NCBI GenBank assembly: GCA_946807835.1
Contig: OX327683.1
Span: 30,625,001 to 30,689,000, forward strand
Reading direction: 5' to 3'
Length of the DNA: 64,000 nt
From: Ailanthus altissimus
Lineage: Eukaryota; Streptophyta; Magnoliopsida; Sapindales; Simaroubaceae
This document shows, one piece after another, positions 27,954-40,900 of this stretch. A program made the translations under genes and the position numbers. Under the pieces are notes generated by a model, which did no database searches, was not told the origin of the DNA, and saw nothing but the letters and a program-made list of their open reading frames with translations. Positions within the stretch are counted from its first letter, which is position 1; every line of letters begins with the position of its first letter.

Positions 27954-29515
27954 CTATCCGCACATTTAAAAAATATGGACTTGAGTTATCAAATGTTGTT
28001 TAATTTTAGAGGACAATGTTGGCCACATTTTAGAGGACACGCGTCGTTATCACGTAGCATAGTTTATTAATTTGCAACTTCAATATTATTTAAAATGCAC
28101 AATAAAATAATTTGTCGTATATCTTATTACTCACCATATAACGTTACCCATTAAATTAAACTTGTCTCCATATATATCATATGAGTAATTAATGTTATAT
28201 ACCATATAATGAGTAATTACACACATAACATGATTGCGTAGCACCTCATATGCACTATTGGAATGTATGACGTTAAGAGATCATAATATATATATATATT
28301 CATGTTTAAGCATCCTTGAAGGATATAAATAGTAGCATAAATATAAATATGACTAGGAAAAATATAGAGACATGGTAATTGCCCAAAGATTTTGCATACA
28401 ATAGTGACATGATATGGTGAGAGAATATGTGCTTAAAGGACATCATAAGGTTCTCAAAGGCACATGATGCTGAGACACAATGATACATATGCATGTTGAC
28501 AATTAAATTCCCTTTTCCCCCAAAAAAAAAACCTTAATGTATGGATGCCTAAACTCCACGATTGGACACTGCCCTCCTCTTTTAAGAAAACTGTTACCTG
28601 TTTTCATCATAACTCTTCTGGCTCTGGGCATGTTTTTGACCATTTTAACCTCATCTCATGCCCTTAACCCAATAAGAGACAAGAGTGCAGGGTAATTTGT
28701 GAGAGACGATGGGATTTGGGAATATTGTTTGAATTTTGATAGAGAATGGAGGGGTCATCCATTGTGTGACAACATGTTAGAATATGAGAAGATGGGAAAA
28801 GCGAAAGCACATGGATGATCATGCGCGATGAGGTCAGTGCTTGTTGCTCACTTTACTTGGGTCCCAAAGCTTTGATAGTTACCTAGCATTCGTACTCTTG
28901 ACGTACCCCCCACCCAACTTGCAATTCTCTTTGCCACTGCATCATTTTAAGTTTTAACTACCACCAAACCCTCAGACTGCATTTCAATGGAGAACCAATT
29001 CAATCTATTCATACTCGCTAGCTATTGTTGATCGTACACTCAATTACAGTGCTGAAAGAATCACCGCCATTCAGATTTCAGATCATTTGTTATGAAGAAA
29101 TTCAAAACACAGTACCGTCTAACTTTTGCGGGCACAGTTACCATATATAATATCTTTGTAGTCGGCAAATCATTAGTGATGGGTGTAAAAAACCTTTCTT
29201 ATTCAGGGTAGTTTGGTAACAATAATAATAAAATAAAAAGAGGGACAAAAACCATACCAAACCATGCACAAAAAAGAGAGGGAAAAGAGGACCACGGAGA
29301 AAGAGACAGGGAGAGAGAGGGAGGACCAAGTCCAATAACGATAATAACTACCATTAGCTATATTATAAGAAATCCATGGTACGGAAATCTCAAAACCTAT
29401 AATTATTTTCATTAAAAAAGAAAAGAGAGAAAAATAGAAAATAAATAATCTAGAAGCATTTATTTTCCATGAGGATTGAGGCATGAAGAGAAGAGAAAGA
29501 GGTTGAACTTCAACT
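25956..29515. other. Intergenic region between gypsy element and FAF gene
   Basis: 3.5 kb of AT-rich DNA without a convincing gene. A (CA)n-(TA)n microsatellite lies at about 27919-27953. A 75-codon frame at 27487-27711 has no recognisable domain. The final part, about 29100-29515, is likely the FAF 3' UTR. No tRNA or microRNA precursor was recognised. Confidence 0.45.
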
Positions 29516-30574
29516 TCAAGTGGCCACCCAAAATAGCTCCCAATTAATTAACCCATTATTTCCAGCTCGACCCCCACCTTCTTTGCACCTGCTGCTTGGC
29601 CTCGGAAAATTTTCTCCTCCAATTTGACCACCCACTTTCTCACTTATTCCTTCCAAATCCTCCGTGCAATCAAAACCAACTTTCTCATAATCTCTAGCTT
29701 CAACTTTCTTATTAACCCGTGCTTCAACTTTCTCACCATCTTTGGCTTCAGCTTTCTCATTGTCTCTGGCTTCAACTTTCACCTGTTTATCAGATTCTTC
29801 CTCACCAATCTCTTCTTCTTCTTCTTCTTCTTCTTCTTCTCCTTGGCCATCTTCATCATTGTCTCTCACCAAACAAATCCTAAGCCTCCCGTCGCTACGT
29901 TCTGCATGAAAATATGCCTGATAAGAGGAGACAGTCACTGCTTGTAAAACTAGGCGCCCGCCTTCACGATGAGGCCTCACTTGCACACCACTTGAACCAC
30001 TGATAGAAGTCAATGGGGGAGGAAAGCTAACACAACGGTTCATTCTTTTTGTCACTGAAGTAGTAGTAACTTTTGAAGTATCAGTTGTAAAAATGGCAGC
30101 TTTTGGTGAAGCCAAGGGAATTTCATCGTTGCTTGCGATAACTTGAGTACCCGTCTCGCTGCCGAGACTCTCAGTGCACATTTCCAGGCTTTTATCGCTG
30201 AGCGTAGAATAAGAGCGCTTAACAAGTGGATGAACATAAACTTTCTCATTTTCGTTGGTGTTATGAGAGGTATTGGTGAGAAACTGGAGGAAACTCCACC
30301 CACGTTCGTCAGCGCTTTTATGACTTTTCATGTCGCATTCACAATCATCGCTACTGTTTTTGTTGTTTGTTGCAACGATGGTGGCGTTGTTTTCTTCGGT
30401 GTGGGACTCTTTTGTGAGGTTGTCAAGCTCAAGAGGAAAGATAGAAGAATTTGGAGCAATTGATCCAGTAAAATTGGATTTGGCAGGAGCCACTTTGAGC
30501 CTCAGAACACGTGGTTCGACGAGGCGGGGCTCAAGGCATGATTGCAACCCTTGACAGACACTTGAGGAGGACAT
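29516..30574 (-). CDS. FANTASTIC FOUR (FAF) family protein
   Basis: An intronless 352-aa frame. I start at MSSSSVCQGL because the frame's earlier ATG adds only a hydrophobic 15-residue extension. The FAF signature lies at about 184-236: FPPPLTSISG, VQVRPHREGGRLVLQAV, then FHAERSDGRLRI. It is followed by an acidic run (about 246-260, from a CTT/GAA trinucleotide repeat) and a charged repeat built on KVEARDNEK. The C-terminus NFPRPSSRCKEGGG...NWELFWVAT is also typical of the family. In Arabidopsis FAF proteins modulate shoot meristem size through the WUSCHEL/CLAVATA balance; the biochemical activity is unknown. FZL, its next intact gene on the same strand, is also its Arabidopsis neighbour (from memory, FAF2 and FZL). 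Confidence 0.93.
   Translation of the reverse strand: MSSSSVCQGLQSCLEPRLVEPRVLRLKVAPAKSNFTGSIAPNSSIFPLELDNLTKESHTEENNATIVATNNKNSSDDCECDMKSHKSADERGWSFLQFLTNTSHNTNENEKVYVHPLVKRSYSTLSDKSLEMCTESLGSETGTQVIASNDEIPLASPKAAIFTTDTSKVTTTSVTKRMNRCVSFPPPLTSISGSSGVQVRPHREGGRLVLQAVTVSSYQAYFHAERSDGRLRICLVRDNDEDGQGEEEEEEEEEEIGEEESDKQVKVEARDNEKAEAKDGEKVEARVNKKVEARDYEKVGFDCTEDLEGISEKVGGQIGGENFPRPSSRCKEGGGRAGNNGLINWELFWVAT
29818..29842. repeat. (CTT)n microsatellite encoding poly-Glu in FAF
   Basis: A CTT repeat on the plus strand read as consecutive GAA/GAG codons on the minus strand. Length changes stay in frame, so this part of FAF is likely polymorphic. Confidence 0.85.
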
Positions 30575-30828
30575 TTTTGTTATCCAAAAACAAAATAAAT
30601 TAAAACTGAACTGTAGCAACAGAGTTCTTTAAACCAACAAAACAGGGGAAGAAACAGGGGAGTTTCTGCTTGAGGATTATAATGTAAGAAAATGTTTTAG
30701 TGAAACAAATAAGTTAAAAAGATGGAAGATTTTTTTTGACAAAACAAGGGAAATTAGAAAGAAAGAAAGAAAGAAATACAGAAAGACAGGAGTGGACATG
30801 TAAGAGAAGTGAAGGGGGGTGGGTGCAA

Positions 30829-30835
30829 ATTTATA
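30829..30835 (-). promoter_or_regulatory. Candidate TATA box of FAF gene
   Basis: TATAAAT on the minus strand, about 255 nt upstream of the FAF ATG, the best match to a TATA box in the region. It implies a 5' UTR of about 220 nt. A (GAAA)n run lies between it and the gene, near 30757. Confidence 0.4.
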
Positions 30836-32384
30836 ATGAGAGGCCATAGAGAGACTAGTGGGGTGTTCTATAGCCCCTACGAGTCTAGTGTGTGACTGTG
30901 ACTCTGTGATAGAGGGCCACCTTTTATGCCCACTAGAATTACATTACTTTTACTCTTCCACACATTATAAAGCCGAAAAGAAACAAGGAAAAAGTTTATT
31001 ATGAGAAATTACTCTATCGAAATTGAGCCTCTTCAATTTCATTTCGGTTCGTTTTACGGATAATAGAAACAAAAAGTACCGCTTCTAGACATATTTAATT
31101 TTAGTATAACAAAAATTAAGTTGGTTTGATTTAAGAATTGCTAGCTTTGATGCAAAAACATCAAGCTTTCTAGTCTCTTTTTTATTCAAGCCAAAAGAAA
31201 AGCAAACAAAGCAACCAACAGAATGGAGGATTTATCCCTTATATTTTTTTTACTGGGGTTGCTTTCATTTTGCCAATCTTGTTCTTTCTCCTTTGAATGT
31301 ATGATTAAGCATCTCGGATATTGAATTAGATTTAAACTTAATAAAAGTAAATTTACAAACTTGACCTACCATCCATGGCCTCCTTATATTTATAAACTTG
31401 TTCGTTTGCAGCCAAGTGACGATCTTTTGATGTAAAACCCAGGTATAACTTGTCTGTTTCTTGAAGATTAGATTTGAACTTTGGATAAACTGCTATTTAA
31501 CTCTTACTGAAGTATGAAGGCACCTGTCAGCGAGCAAAATAAACTATACCCTACCCCCACCCCCCATTAAAACAATCACTTTATCCTCTCAGCATCTTAA
31601 AAAGTTTATATTAATTGGAAGGTCAAATTACATTAAAAATGAAAGGAAAAAAATTCAGTGATGTATGCATGATTCCATAGTAATATAATATTAAAAGAAA
31701 GGGGCGACTCAAAGCACCAATGATCCTCCTAAGTGTGATTTAACTGAAATCATTTCAGACAACCGGCCAAATGAGAAGACCTCATTGGTAGATACTAAAA
31801 TGAAAGTTTTTTTTTACCTTTAATGTCTTCTAAGGCAAGAGCTCTCCCAAGTTTTCTTTAGTGCAATAATCATGAAGCTAAACGCTCAACATTCAAAACA
31901 TTTTTTTTTTTTAAGTTTTCTAAGTGGGGAAGAAGAAAGCATGACCTACTTGCTTTTTCAATCCTGGCTTCTTTTCTATTGGCCAATTCTTTTTTCTGGT
32001 CAAGTAAATGCCAAAACCGTACGGACATGCTTGTTTCCTTTTTAAAAAAAATTCAACCTTGCCTGTCAAAAATATATAGATATTTCTCTTTTACACTGAT
32101 ATTATGGTGAAACATTTTTTAAGACTGTTTTGCAAAAAAAATATTCTCGTGGCATAGTCCTTCCAAATTTTAAGCGATCTTTATGCGTAAAAAACGGGTT
32201 ACCACCAACCACCTGGTACGGTGATACCTAAATGGTTTTTGTTTTAGAATTTTTGAAAATGACACTTATTTTTTTAGTAGTAATTGTTTTAACTACAAAA
32301 TAATAGTCTAATATTTTTTAATTAAAATTATAAAAAAAAATAAGCACAATTATTTTTTCGTGATAAAATATAATAATAAAATAA
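30836..32384. other. FAF upstream and intergenic DNA
   Basis: AT-rich with many homopolymer runs. No open frame of interest and no recognised repeat family. Confidence 0.4.
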
Positions 32385-32745
32385 ATATTTAAAAATAATT
32401 TGACAAAAATCAACTCAAAATTTTTAAAAATTTTATGTTTATTTTGTAAATATATGAGTATAAAATATAGTCAATGTAATAAGACAAGTTACAAGTGAAG
32501 AAGAAATAAGATGAATTAGAGGGAAAAAAATCATAAATCTGAAAAAATTTATGAACTGAGTCAAGCTCAAGAGAAAAAATTTTCAGACTTTTGTAATTTT
32601 TCCTCTCCGATTCACATTATTTCTTTTTTACGTCATTATATTACACTATAACTATATTTCGATAGTCATATATTTATAAAATAAACAGAAAAACGTTAAG
32701 AATGTCAAGTCAAATTTTGTCCAATTATTTTTAAATGTTTTACTT
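32385..32745. repeat. Imperfect inverted repeat, MITE-like
   Basis: The left part (for example tttattttgtaaatatatga, then agaagaaataagatgaat) reappears as the reverse complement in the right part (tcatatatttataaaataaa, attcacattatttctttttt). The arms are each about 170 bp and meet near 32575 around ctgaaaaaattt/aaattttcag. Similarity is partial, so this is an old foldback element. Boundaries are approximate. Confidence 0.6.
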
Positions 32746-32764
32746 ATACAAAAATAACATCTTT

Positions 32765-33850
32765 GTCAAAAAAAATTGGGCTAATTCTCATTTTTATTTT
32801 ATAAATTTTAAATAATTTAATTTTATCATAGTCCATTAATTTCTTACCGTTTAAGTTGATGAAAAAGATATATATATATATATATATATTTTGTACAATG
32901 ACATTCTTACTCTTATTAAAATCCAAATGACATAATTTTGATAGAATACGTGGCATAGAAATAAAATTAAAAATTTAATTTTTTAAAAAATAAAATAAAA
33001 TACGTGGCACACTCTAATAGATTTAAAGTTGAAGTATTTATTTTTTAAAATGTATTTTATAATCAAATAAATAAATAAAATAACTTCTGCCATCATCCCT
33101 AGCGAGCGACGGGCGACAATCGTCGGCCTGCAACTATTTTTCGGCAACGGTGGCAATCATAAAAATGATCAAATTTTATGTCATTAAATTAAACTCTATT
33201 TTTTCTAATTTACACAACGGTGGAATCACTTATTTTACAAAAAAAAAAGTAATAAAAAATAGTAAAAATTGTGACAGCCACCGCTATCCCGGTGTTAAAT
33301 GATAAGGTAGTGGCTTGTAATTCCACCACTATTAGACAGGTCAGTGTTTAACATTGTTGTTGCCTTCTTCATCATTTTTTGCCGTCTTTTAGTATTTTTT
33401 TTGGGTCAAAAACAATCTCATCATTATATGAATTAGGAAGAATAGAGTTCAATATAATAATTTTTATAGTTGTCACTATCGTTGAAAAAACAACGGCTAA
33501 TTATCGGTGACGGTGACATAGGCTATTTTTCATTTAACATTATATATTTCTTAAAAATAAATATTAAATTTTTTTAAAATTAATTATTAAATTTAATCCA
33601 ACAAGAGTATGCCAAGTATGTTTATTTTTTATTTAATGACCATTCTGTAATTGACACGTGAATATGAGATATTGTATGTTAATTTGCATCTCACTTTATC
33701 AGCCTATTTTAATTTTCTATGGTAAATTTTGATTTTATCCTTCTACAGTTAAAATTAACTATAAGAAATTAATAAATTGGGATAAAATTGATTTTTTTTT
33801 ATAATTAGAGAAGCAAAATTGAGAATTAATCTAAATTTTTGGGATAAAAA
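32765..33850. repeat. ~1.1-kb foldback with ~450-bp arms
   Basis: The left arm, about 32765-33220, matches the reverse complement of about 33420-33850. Anchors include taattctcattttt with aaaattgagaatta, attaatttctta with taagaaattaat, acgtggcacactc with gagtatgccaagt, and aactctattttttctaattt with aattaggaagaatagagtt. The ~200-bp centre holds no gene. Long imperfect arms with a short centre suggest a MULE-type or foldback DNA transposon. A (TA)n run at about 32868-32888 interrupts the left arm. Confidence 0.65.
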
Positions 33851-36800
33851 TATAATTTTTACTTAATTTATCATTTTATTTTATCAAGAAGGACAATTGT
33901 ATCTTTTTTTATAGTTTTGACTAATAAAAATTAGGTAATTGTATAGATTTCGACTTCATTTTATTTTAAAAAATTCTTCATTTTTTCTTTGAATGATGAA
34001 AATAAACAATTAATCATCCGCAATTAAAGGAAAATAAACATCCATCTTAGACAATTGTACAGATTTCGACTCCACTCAAACTTAATTAGAACTCAGCACT
34101 TTAATTCCTCATAAATAATTGGAAGATATTTTAACCCAACTCAAATTCAACTAAAACCCAACACCTTAGCAACTAAAATATAGACATCAACCATCTAGCC
34201 ACGTGCTAATTAACAGTACTGAAATAGTTAGCAATATAAAATATACATATACATGGAGCTTTGAACGCCTGACATGAAACTAAGGCACAAAAAATCTTCC
34301 ACGAAATATTGTTGGTCATTGGGCAGTACTAATCACGCACTCTATCATTAGTTTCCCACACTTCCACAGCATTGTTAAAGAAAGCGCTTATAATAAAAGC
34401 AAGGATAACACGTACATTTGTTTGATTGGTTATCCGTCTGTTTCACAGTGGTTTATAGATTAGTTAAGGATATGATAACACTTAACATGAAGTATCTGTA
34501 ACTACTCACAAACCTGAAACAGCCAACGCAAGAGCAAAATCTATTGCACAAGAGACCGCTACCATAACTTGCTTTTTCCCATTGCAAACTGAAGTTTCCG
34601 AACAAAACATGCAATGACAGCACGTACCCAGATGCTTAAACTTACAATGAAGTTCAGTTCAGGAATTGCATTTCTCAAAACATTAATTAAGCCCTAGCAG
34701 AACGTGCCTTCTCCAGTCCCATGCCTGAGATGTTGAGGCTAGTGGAGTGAGCAAGTGCTTTTCTCCGATCCGTCGTTTTCAAAACACAAGTCTGTTGATG
34801 TACTTACATTCAGGACTAAATATAGTGCTGCGAGCCTTCTCTTACTTTGTTTGCTTAATTGTTAAAATTTTGGTAATTTAAAATGAAAATTAAGTTTAAT
34901 TTTAAGTTAAAAATTAAAGAGCTAGACATAAGGTCAAATATTTAAAAAACTAATAAAAATTAAAAATTAAAAGTGACGAGAAGTAAGAAAGCGCAAAGGA
35001 GGCGGGAACAAGTCGTAGTCTGGCTTGATAGAGCTGTAGCGCTACTTCAAATTTGCTTCCGTAAGTTAGTGTCGCAATATCGACTTACGGGAGGTTTCCC
35101 ATTTTACCTCAAATTGCATGTTTTTGGGTGGATTTAGACTTTTTTTTTTTGCATGAATTCCTATTTCAATAAAGAAATAAGATTTTTAGAGAGTGGTATG
35201 TAGTTTATATAAATTTTTATAATTTATTAGAATTAACAATGTATCAATAAAAGAGAGAATAACTTGGGCAGCTCTAATGCTAAATATAAATGTAAAAGAG
35301 TGTCATAGAGTGCTTGAGCGTTAGGTATAAGCGTAATAGAGCATTATGTAAATCCTTTAAAAGTTTTTCTATTGTTGTATTGCTTGGATTTCTCTTGTAA
35401 GAGTTCTTTGTGTATAAAAGAACTGAAGTATAAAAGAACTGAATAAAAGAAATAAAAATTTGGTAGTTCATTGTGAACGTAGACATTTATTGTCAAATCA
35501 CGTATATTCTTATATTTTGTGTGTGTTTGATTTCTTTATTATATGATTGATCTTATTTATTCTTGTGTTTACTTGTGAGTGAAATTTTTCACAAAACACA
35601 TAAAATTTTATAATGCTAAATACCGAGTTAAAAAGTATTAAGACATGTATACCCCAACAAATAAGATCAATACTAATACTAATTATTAAGTAAAATTAAT
35701 ATTAAAACTAATTTTTTATAATAAATTAGTATCAAAATTATTACTAAATTAATACTTAATTAGTGTCGAATTGAAAAACCTAACCTAATACCTCAACATT
35801 GCCCATCAATAATCTGGACCTTCATACCCGGGTGTTTTACATCATTAAATCATGTGTCACCATGTTACAAAGTTGGGGAAAAGCAGAAAAAGTAAAGGCC
35901 ATTAACTACTGAAGTCTGTCTGAAGACAAGGCAAGAGAGTTAAATGCTAATCAGATTGTATAATAAGTAATCAAATGAGAATTATAAACTTTGAACTATT
36001 TCATCGTTCTTTCTTTTCTTTTTCTCTTTTCTTCTAACAAATTGAAAAGAAAGCAGTTGATTTTCTGAATTGATGCATATTTTCTCCGTAGTGGCAACGT
36101 GTTTTCGATCAGCAAGGGACTTAATAATTTATTTGCTCCAACATGCACAGCCCCTATAATTTTAGGCGGAAAATTTTAGCTGATTCCAATACTCAAAATT
36201 AAGCAATCTTAATCATCGAACAAAAAGCTAGGAGTGCGTGTAAAGAAGAAAAATAAATAATTTGTACATAATCATGTTTGTTCCATCATGCACTCCGTTA
36301 ATTGTTTGATTGATTGAGCGCCATTAAATTCAGTGATGGCTGCTTTGAGCAAACAACATTTGGAGCAGGACAAAAGACTGACGTTCTAAAAGAAGTATCC
36401 GGAATCTTGACAGCATTAGAGCATTGAATGGCCGTTGACGACAGGCCCATTCTTTAAGAAATTGGCATATTAATGCTTTAGAATTCATCGACATTGCGGT
36501 ATTTAGAATTTAAGCATCTTTGAAATGTGCAACTAAGCTGATTTTCGACAAATTAAGCTACATTTCTTTTGTGTCATTCTCACATTGAAGCACGTGATCA
36601 TCTAATGTGAATTTTGGAATACTGAATGACAACTAAGCTACAGAGCATTGCTTCTCAAGTTTAGGAGAGGAGCTTCATTGTATTTTGGGGTTATAAAGAA
36701 TGCTTTTTTAAAATAAGGGCTGTGAATTCGAGAAAGGAGTCTAGTTTGCTATAGTGAGGCTGACAAGAATATGTGCCCTATGCCCTTTCCTCACTCTGTA

Positions 36801-37904
36801 AGCCCTGACCATCAATTTTGCTTTCTCAATCTATCTTTCCTACTTTGCTTTTGTTTTAGATTGGCCAACCGATGAAAAAAGGAGACCCTTATGAACCAAG
36901 AAAAGAGTCTCTTTGTGCTGATCAAGTCCCTATTGGTCCCCATTGCAAATCCTTAAAGTTAGGTCTCCCTCCCTCCCTCCCTCCCATATTAATTTTCTCC
37001 TTTTTCACTTTTCTATTTATTTTTCTGTTTCTACTTTACAATCTTTACCAAAGAAAGAAGAGGGAATCAAATTCATGTGTTGCACGAACATGTCAACGCC
37101 AGAGCGCAATATCAATAACTTTTGACCTTGTTGACACTGCCCTTCTTTCTCCATTTGTCATCTTAGTTTTTCTCTTTAAAAAACAAAATCAAAATAAACC
37201 ATGCAGAGATGTCATGAGACTACTGGTTGCTGCATCTTGCAATTATTGATTACATAGATTAATTATAAGAAGCAGACGACAAACTTTATGGACGGTACAA
37301 AGATATCATTGTCATTGCTTAAACTTTCCAAATGTTTGTCCAACATTTACTTGGAATCTCAACTGGCACTCACTAATGATCTAGATATTATAATTACCAC
37401 TGTTTCTTTAAAAAGGATATTTTCATTCTTTAATAACGTATGATAGTGAGTAGATGATGAAATGTTCCCTCATATAGCAAGAAAATACCTATGTATCTCA
37501 GATTTTAAAATGCAAGTCAAATTTTTTTATCAGCCACCACTACCCAAGAAATGGAAAGAATAAACTTCAATAAATAATTCTTAGCTTAGGTATAGAGTTA
37601 TAATCGTTAATTTAGTTTTAAAAAAATTAAAAGTTTCATAATTCATACCCGTCACTCAAATTTGTCTTGATATACCGCGCATAATTATCTAAGGTACATT
37701 ATCACAACCGGAGGAATATTCTAATTAATTCTTTAATGATCAGATAATGCTAAATTTTCATCGAAAATTGGTGTTACCAATTATAAAAGAATTTTGTTAC
37801 GCTTGCTATCCAAAGACAAAAGAAGAAAAATAGTACAATACCGTTATGGTAACACACTCCTCTCTATCTCTCAACAATTAATGCACACCAAAATAACACT
37901 GGTG
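33851..37904. other. Intergenic region between foldback repeat and FZL 3' end
   Basis: 4 kb, AT-rich, without a convincing gene. About 35230-35640 has the composition and short motifs (tgtataaaagaactgaa, then gtgaacgtagacatt) of a decayed Copia LTR, but no partner or clear ends. A short hairpin built on ccgtaagt/acttacgg lies near 35068-35090. The 125-codon frame at 36872-37249 is a hydrophobic poly-pyrimidine translation and is not supported. Confidence 0.4.
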
Positions 37905-40900
37905 CTATGATACATGAAGATTCTGAATATCAACTTGTAACGTTTGAAGCCTGTTCCGTACATTTGATAGTTCATCTTGAATCTCCAAAAGTTTGTCTAG
38001 TCTAAGTTGAGCTGCATCTTGATAAGGCTTGCCTATGGTTTTTACATAGTTTTCCAGAGAACCAACGGTTTCCCGGAGATCCTTCTGCATGGCCTCTTCA
38101 ATTTCACGTGCAAATCCATCTGCAATCTTGTTCACCTTATCTATCACCCCTCGCCTACGGATTGGAAAATTTGCAATTGCTATATACCTATTGACAATTA
38201 AAACAATAAAAGAAAAATAGATTCATCAATATACTTCAGAAACAATCTAAAGATGAACCGGCTTTGTCCCAAAGAAAACGATACAGTACCCTCCAGCCGA
38301 ACAAAGGCCCAGAGCAAGAAGGTCTTCCAAAGTGGTAGGCAGCACAGACGTTAGGACCGAAGCAGATAGACCAGCAGCCCCTAGTCCGCCAAATGTCCCC
38401 AGGAACTGGAATTAAAAGACAATATTTTCTTCAGGTTGACTCATAATAAAAACAAATTTCTTAAAGTACATAATAAACAATAAATTCCCAAAAATAGGTA
38501 CAACGCCACATACATGATAGGCCACCCAATATCTCTCTGGGGACCATCAGTACTCAAATTCTTTGATAAGGTTGCTTTTATCTTAGATCTTTGTTTTATT
38601 CCCTCTGAAGGTTTATCTTTTAAACATTCAAATAAGGCACATGACCATTCCCTTGAGTTCAAGATATTAGTACATAATGTCACAAAGAACAGAAGAAATT
38701 TTGATGTTTTAAATAGAAGATGGTGATCCATTTACAGGGGATTGACTAACCCCGCAGATATGTTGTCACATTTAGCTCAGCCTGTTATAGCAAGCAAGAT
38801 TCATGGCAAGATAATTTGAACTCACCACTTCTCGTACTTCTTGCTCAAACAACGTGGAAGTAGCACTGGCACTGAAGTTTTCTGCCACTCTCAAGCTGGA
38901 TTCATCAACTCTTTTCACCAATTCGTAGGTATCTGGAATCACCTGAGCTTTTGGATAGACAATTGAAGGCCATCTGTTTTCAAAAGATTCCTTGTACCAT
39001 CTCCCTTCACGAGCATTCTTCAATTCTAGCCACCTCGCATATTCTCTGAGTAATTTCTGTATGTGGAAATGATATTAAGAAGAAAAAGTCGAATGTAGAC
39101 CAAGAACGACTAACTTAATCGGAAGAGAGGAACCAAAGATTTCCAAGGAAAACCATCCACAAAAAGAAAGCTTCTCTAGATCTCCAAAACACTACAGTGG
39201 AAAACAAACTTCCAATACAAATGCGGGTCAAGGGTAAACAGTGCATAGTTCTAAGACCGCAGTTTCAGAGATTTCCTTGCAATAGGCAGGAAAGAAAATT
39301 AATTTTATGGGAAAAAATAGCCACCCTATATTATCAACAAAAGCTAAACATTAATTTTTCTCCAAATAAAGACACAATTTGTGCATCTAAGAGTTGCCTT
39401 CTATTATCAACAAAAGCTAAACACGTGCATTTTGCCCCACTTGAAAACACTTACCTGTGTATCTAAGAGTGCAGGACCAATTATGTTGTGTTGAATCCGT
39501 GAGGTAGCAGGCATTATGGCAGATTCCTCAGCTCTAAATATATATGAGATGACAAGATCAAGATTTGATAATTGCAAAGTAGATTCTATGAGCTTCACAA
39601 CACGTGATTTCGTAGCAACAATCTGCAATTTCACGCACAAAGGTAATTAATAAACAAACACAATCTGAAAAAAGTATTGTCAATTTGCCTCTCACCCAGA
39701 ATATTGATATCCCCAAAAATTATACCAGTGATAAAGTTTGTCTTCTCCAAGAGATGCTCTCACTTTCCATCTTCACCACATATTCTTTTACACTATCAAC
39801 CATTTCATTTGCTGAGGTCAAATCCTGCTTGGCATCTTGGCAATCCTTTCTCACAAGAGTTTCACAAGAAGAAAGCAAACGTTCGGCAATTCTAATTGGT
39901 GTTTCAAGTTTAAGCTTCATTCTTTCCTTCCCAATGATTGTTGATCCATCTAAAAAGCTATATAAGAACTTTTCAAGTTTGTCAAAGCTATCAGTTCTCA
40001 AATGAGAATCATTAACTGAAAAACTGCTGTGATCTTTCCCAACAGAAGAAGCCGAAAGTTTAGCTTCTAGGGCAGTCCGTGCAGACACGGGGTATATTTT
40101 TACATTTTCCATATTCAGTAACTTCCTGGTGTTGTCCTTGATGAATGATATAGCCTCTTCAAGCTGCATGAAATCATGAAACCATAATTAAATAATACAC
40201 AACCACTGCTTAACCAGCTCAAGCTGACAGATGCACCCAACTTAGGAGACTCACTGTAAGAAATATCAACAATTAATACAAACAAGAAGTAAACCTCGAA
40301 GGCATTCTGATACAGGTCTGATTTATTCAACACAAACACAACTTTCTTCTTCCACTGCTGAGTATAACGAAGAAAATCAACCTGAAAAAGATACAAAGAG
40401 AAAAACTGAAATCAGCTTTTAGAACAGTTTAACATGTAATGATCAGTTGTATTTTCACACAAGTAATTTCTGAAGATGATATCTAAAAATTCATCCACCT
40501 ACAATAACTTTAAAAGAAGCTTCAATGCAATTGAATCTAATCCTGTAACTGGAGGATGATGAGCAATCAACAAATAGAAAATTTAGTAGTGCATAATTCA
40601 ATATTATTCTTGTAAAGAATAAACATGCATTGTCAGTTTGTCACCATAGAAGCCATAGAAAAAGATAAGTTAGTGGTGCATTGTCTTCACAAGTATAGAA
40701 ACGTTGTGACAGTATGTTATTCCACGTTGACAAGTGACACTAATCATACCTCACTTTCAGTCAATGGGCGATCAGCAGAAATGACAAAAAGAACCAAATC
40801 TGCCCGAGGTACAAATTCTTCAGTAAGGCGTTGTTGCCGTTGCAGAATCACATTAGTCCCAGGGGTATCAACAATACTCATCTGATCTCAAGAGAAAATG

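Noticed and set aside
35230..35640. Solo Copia LTR
   Set aside because: Composition and a few motifs are suggestive, but no TG/CA ends, target duplication or partner LTR could be fixed, so it is mentioned only within the intergenic entry.
36872..37249. 125-codon frame with a hydrophobic segment
   Set aside because: The translation comes from C/T-rich repeats (ccctccctccctccc, then ttttt runs) and has no family resemblance.
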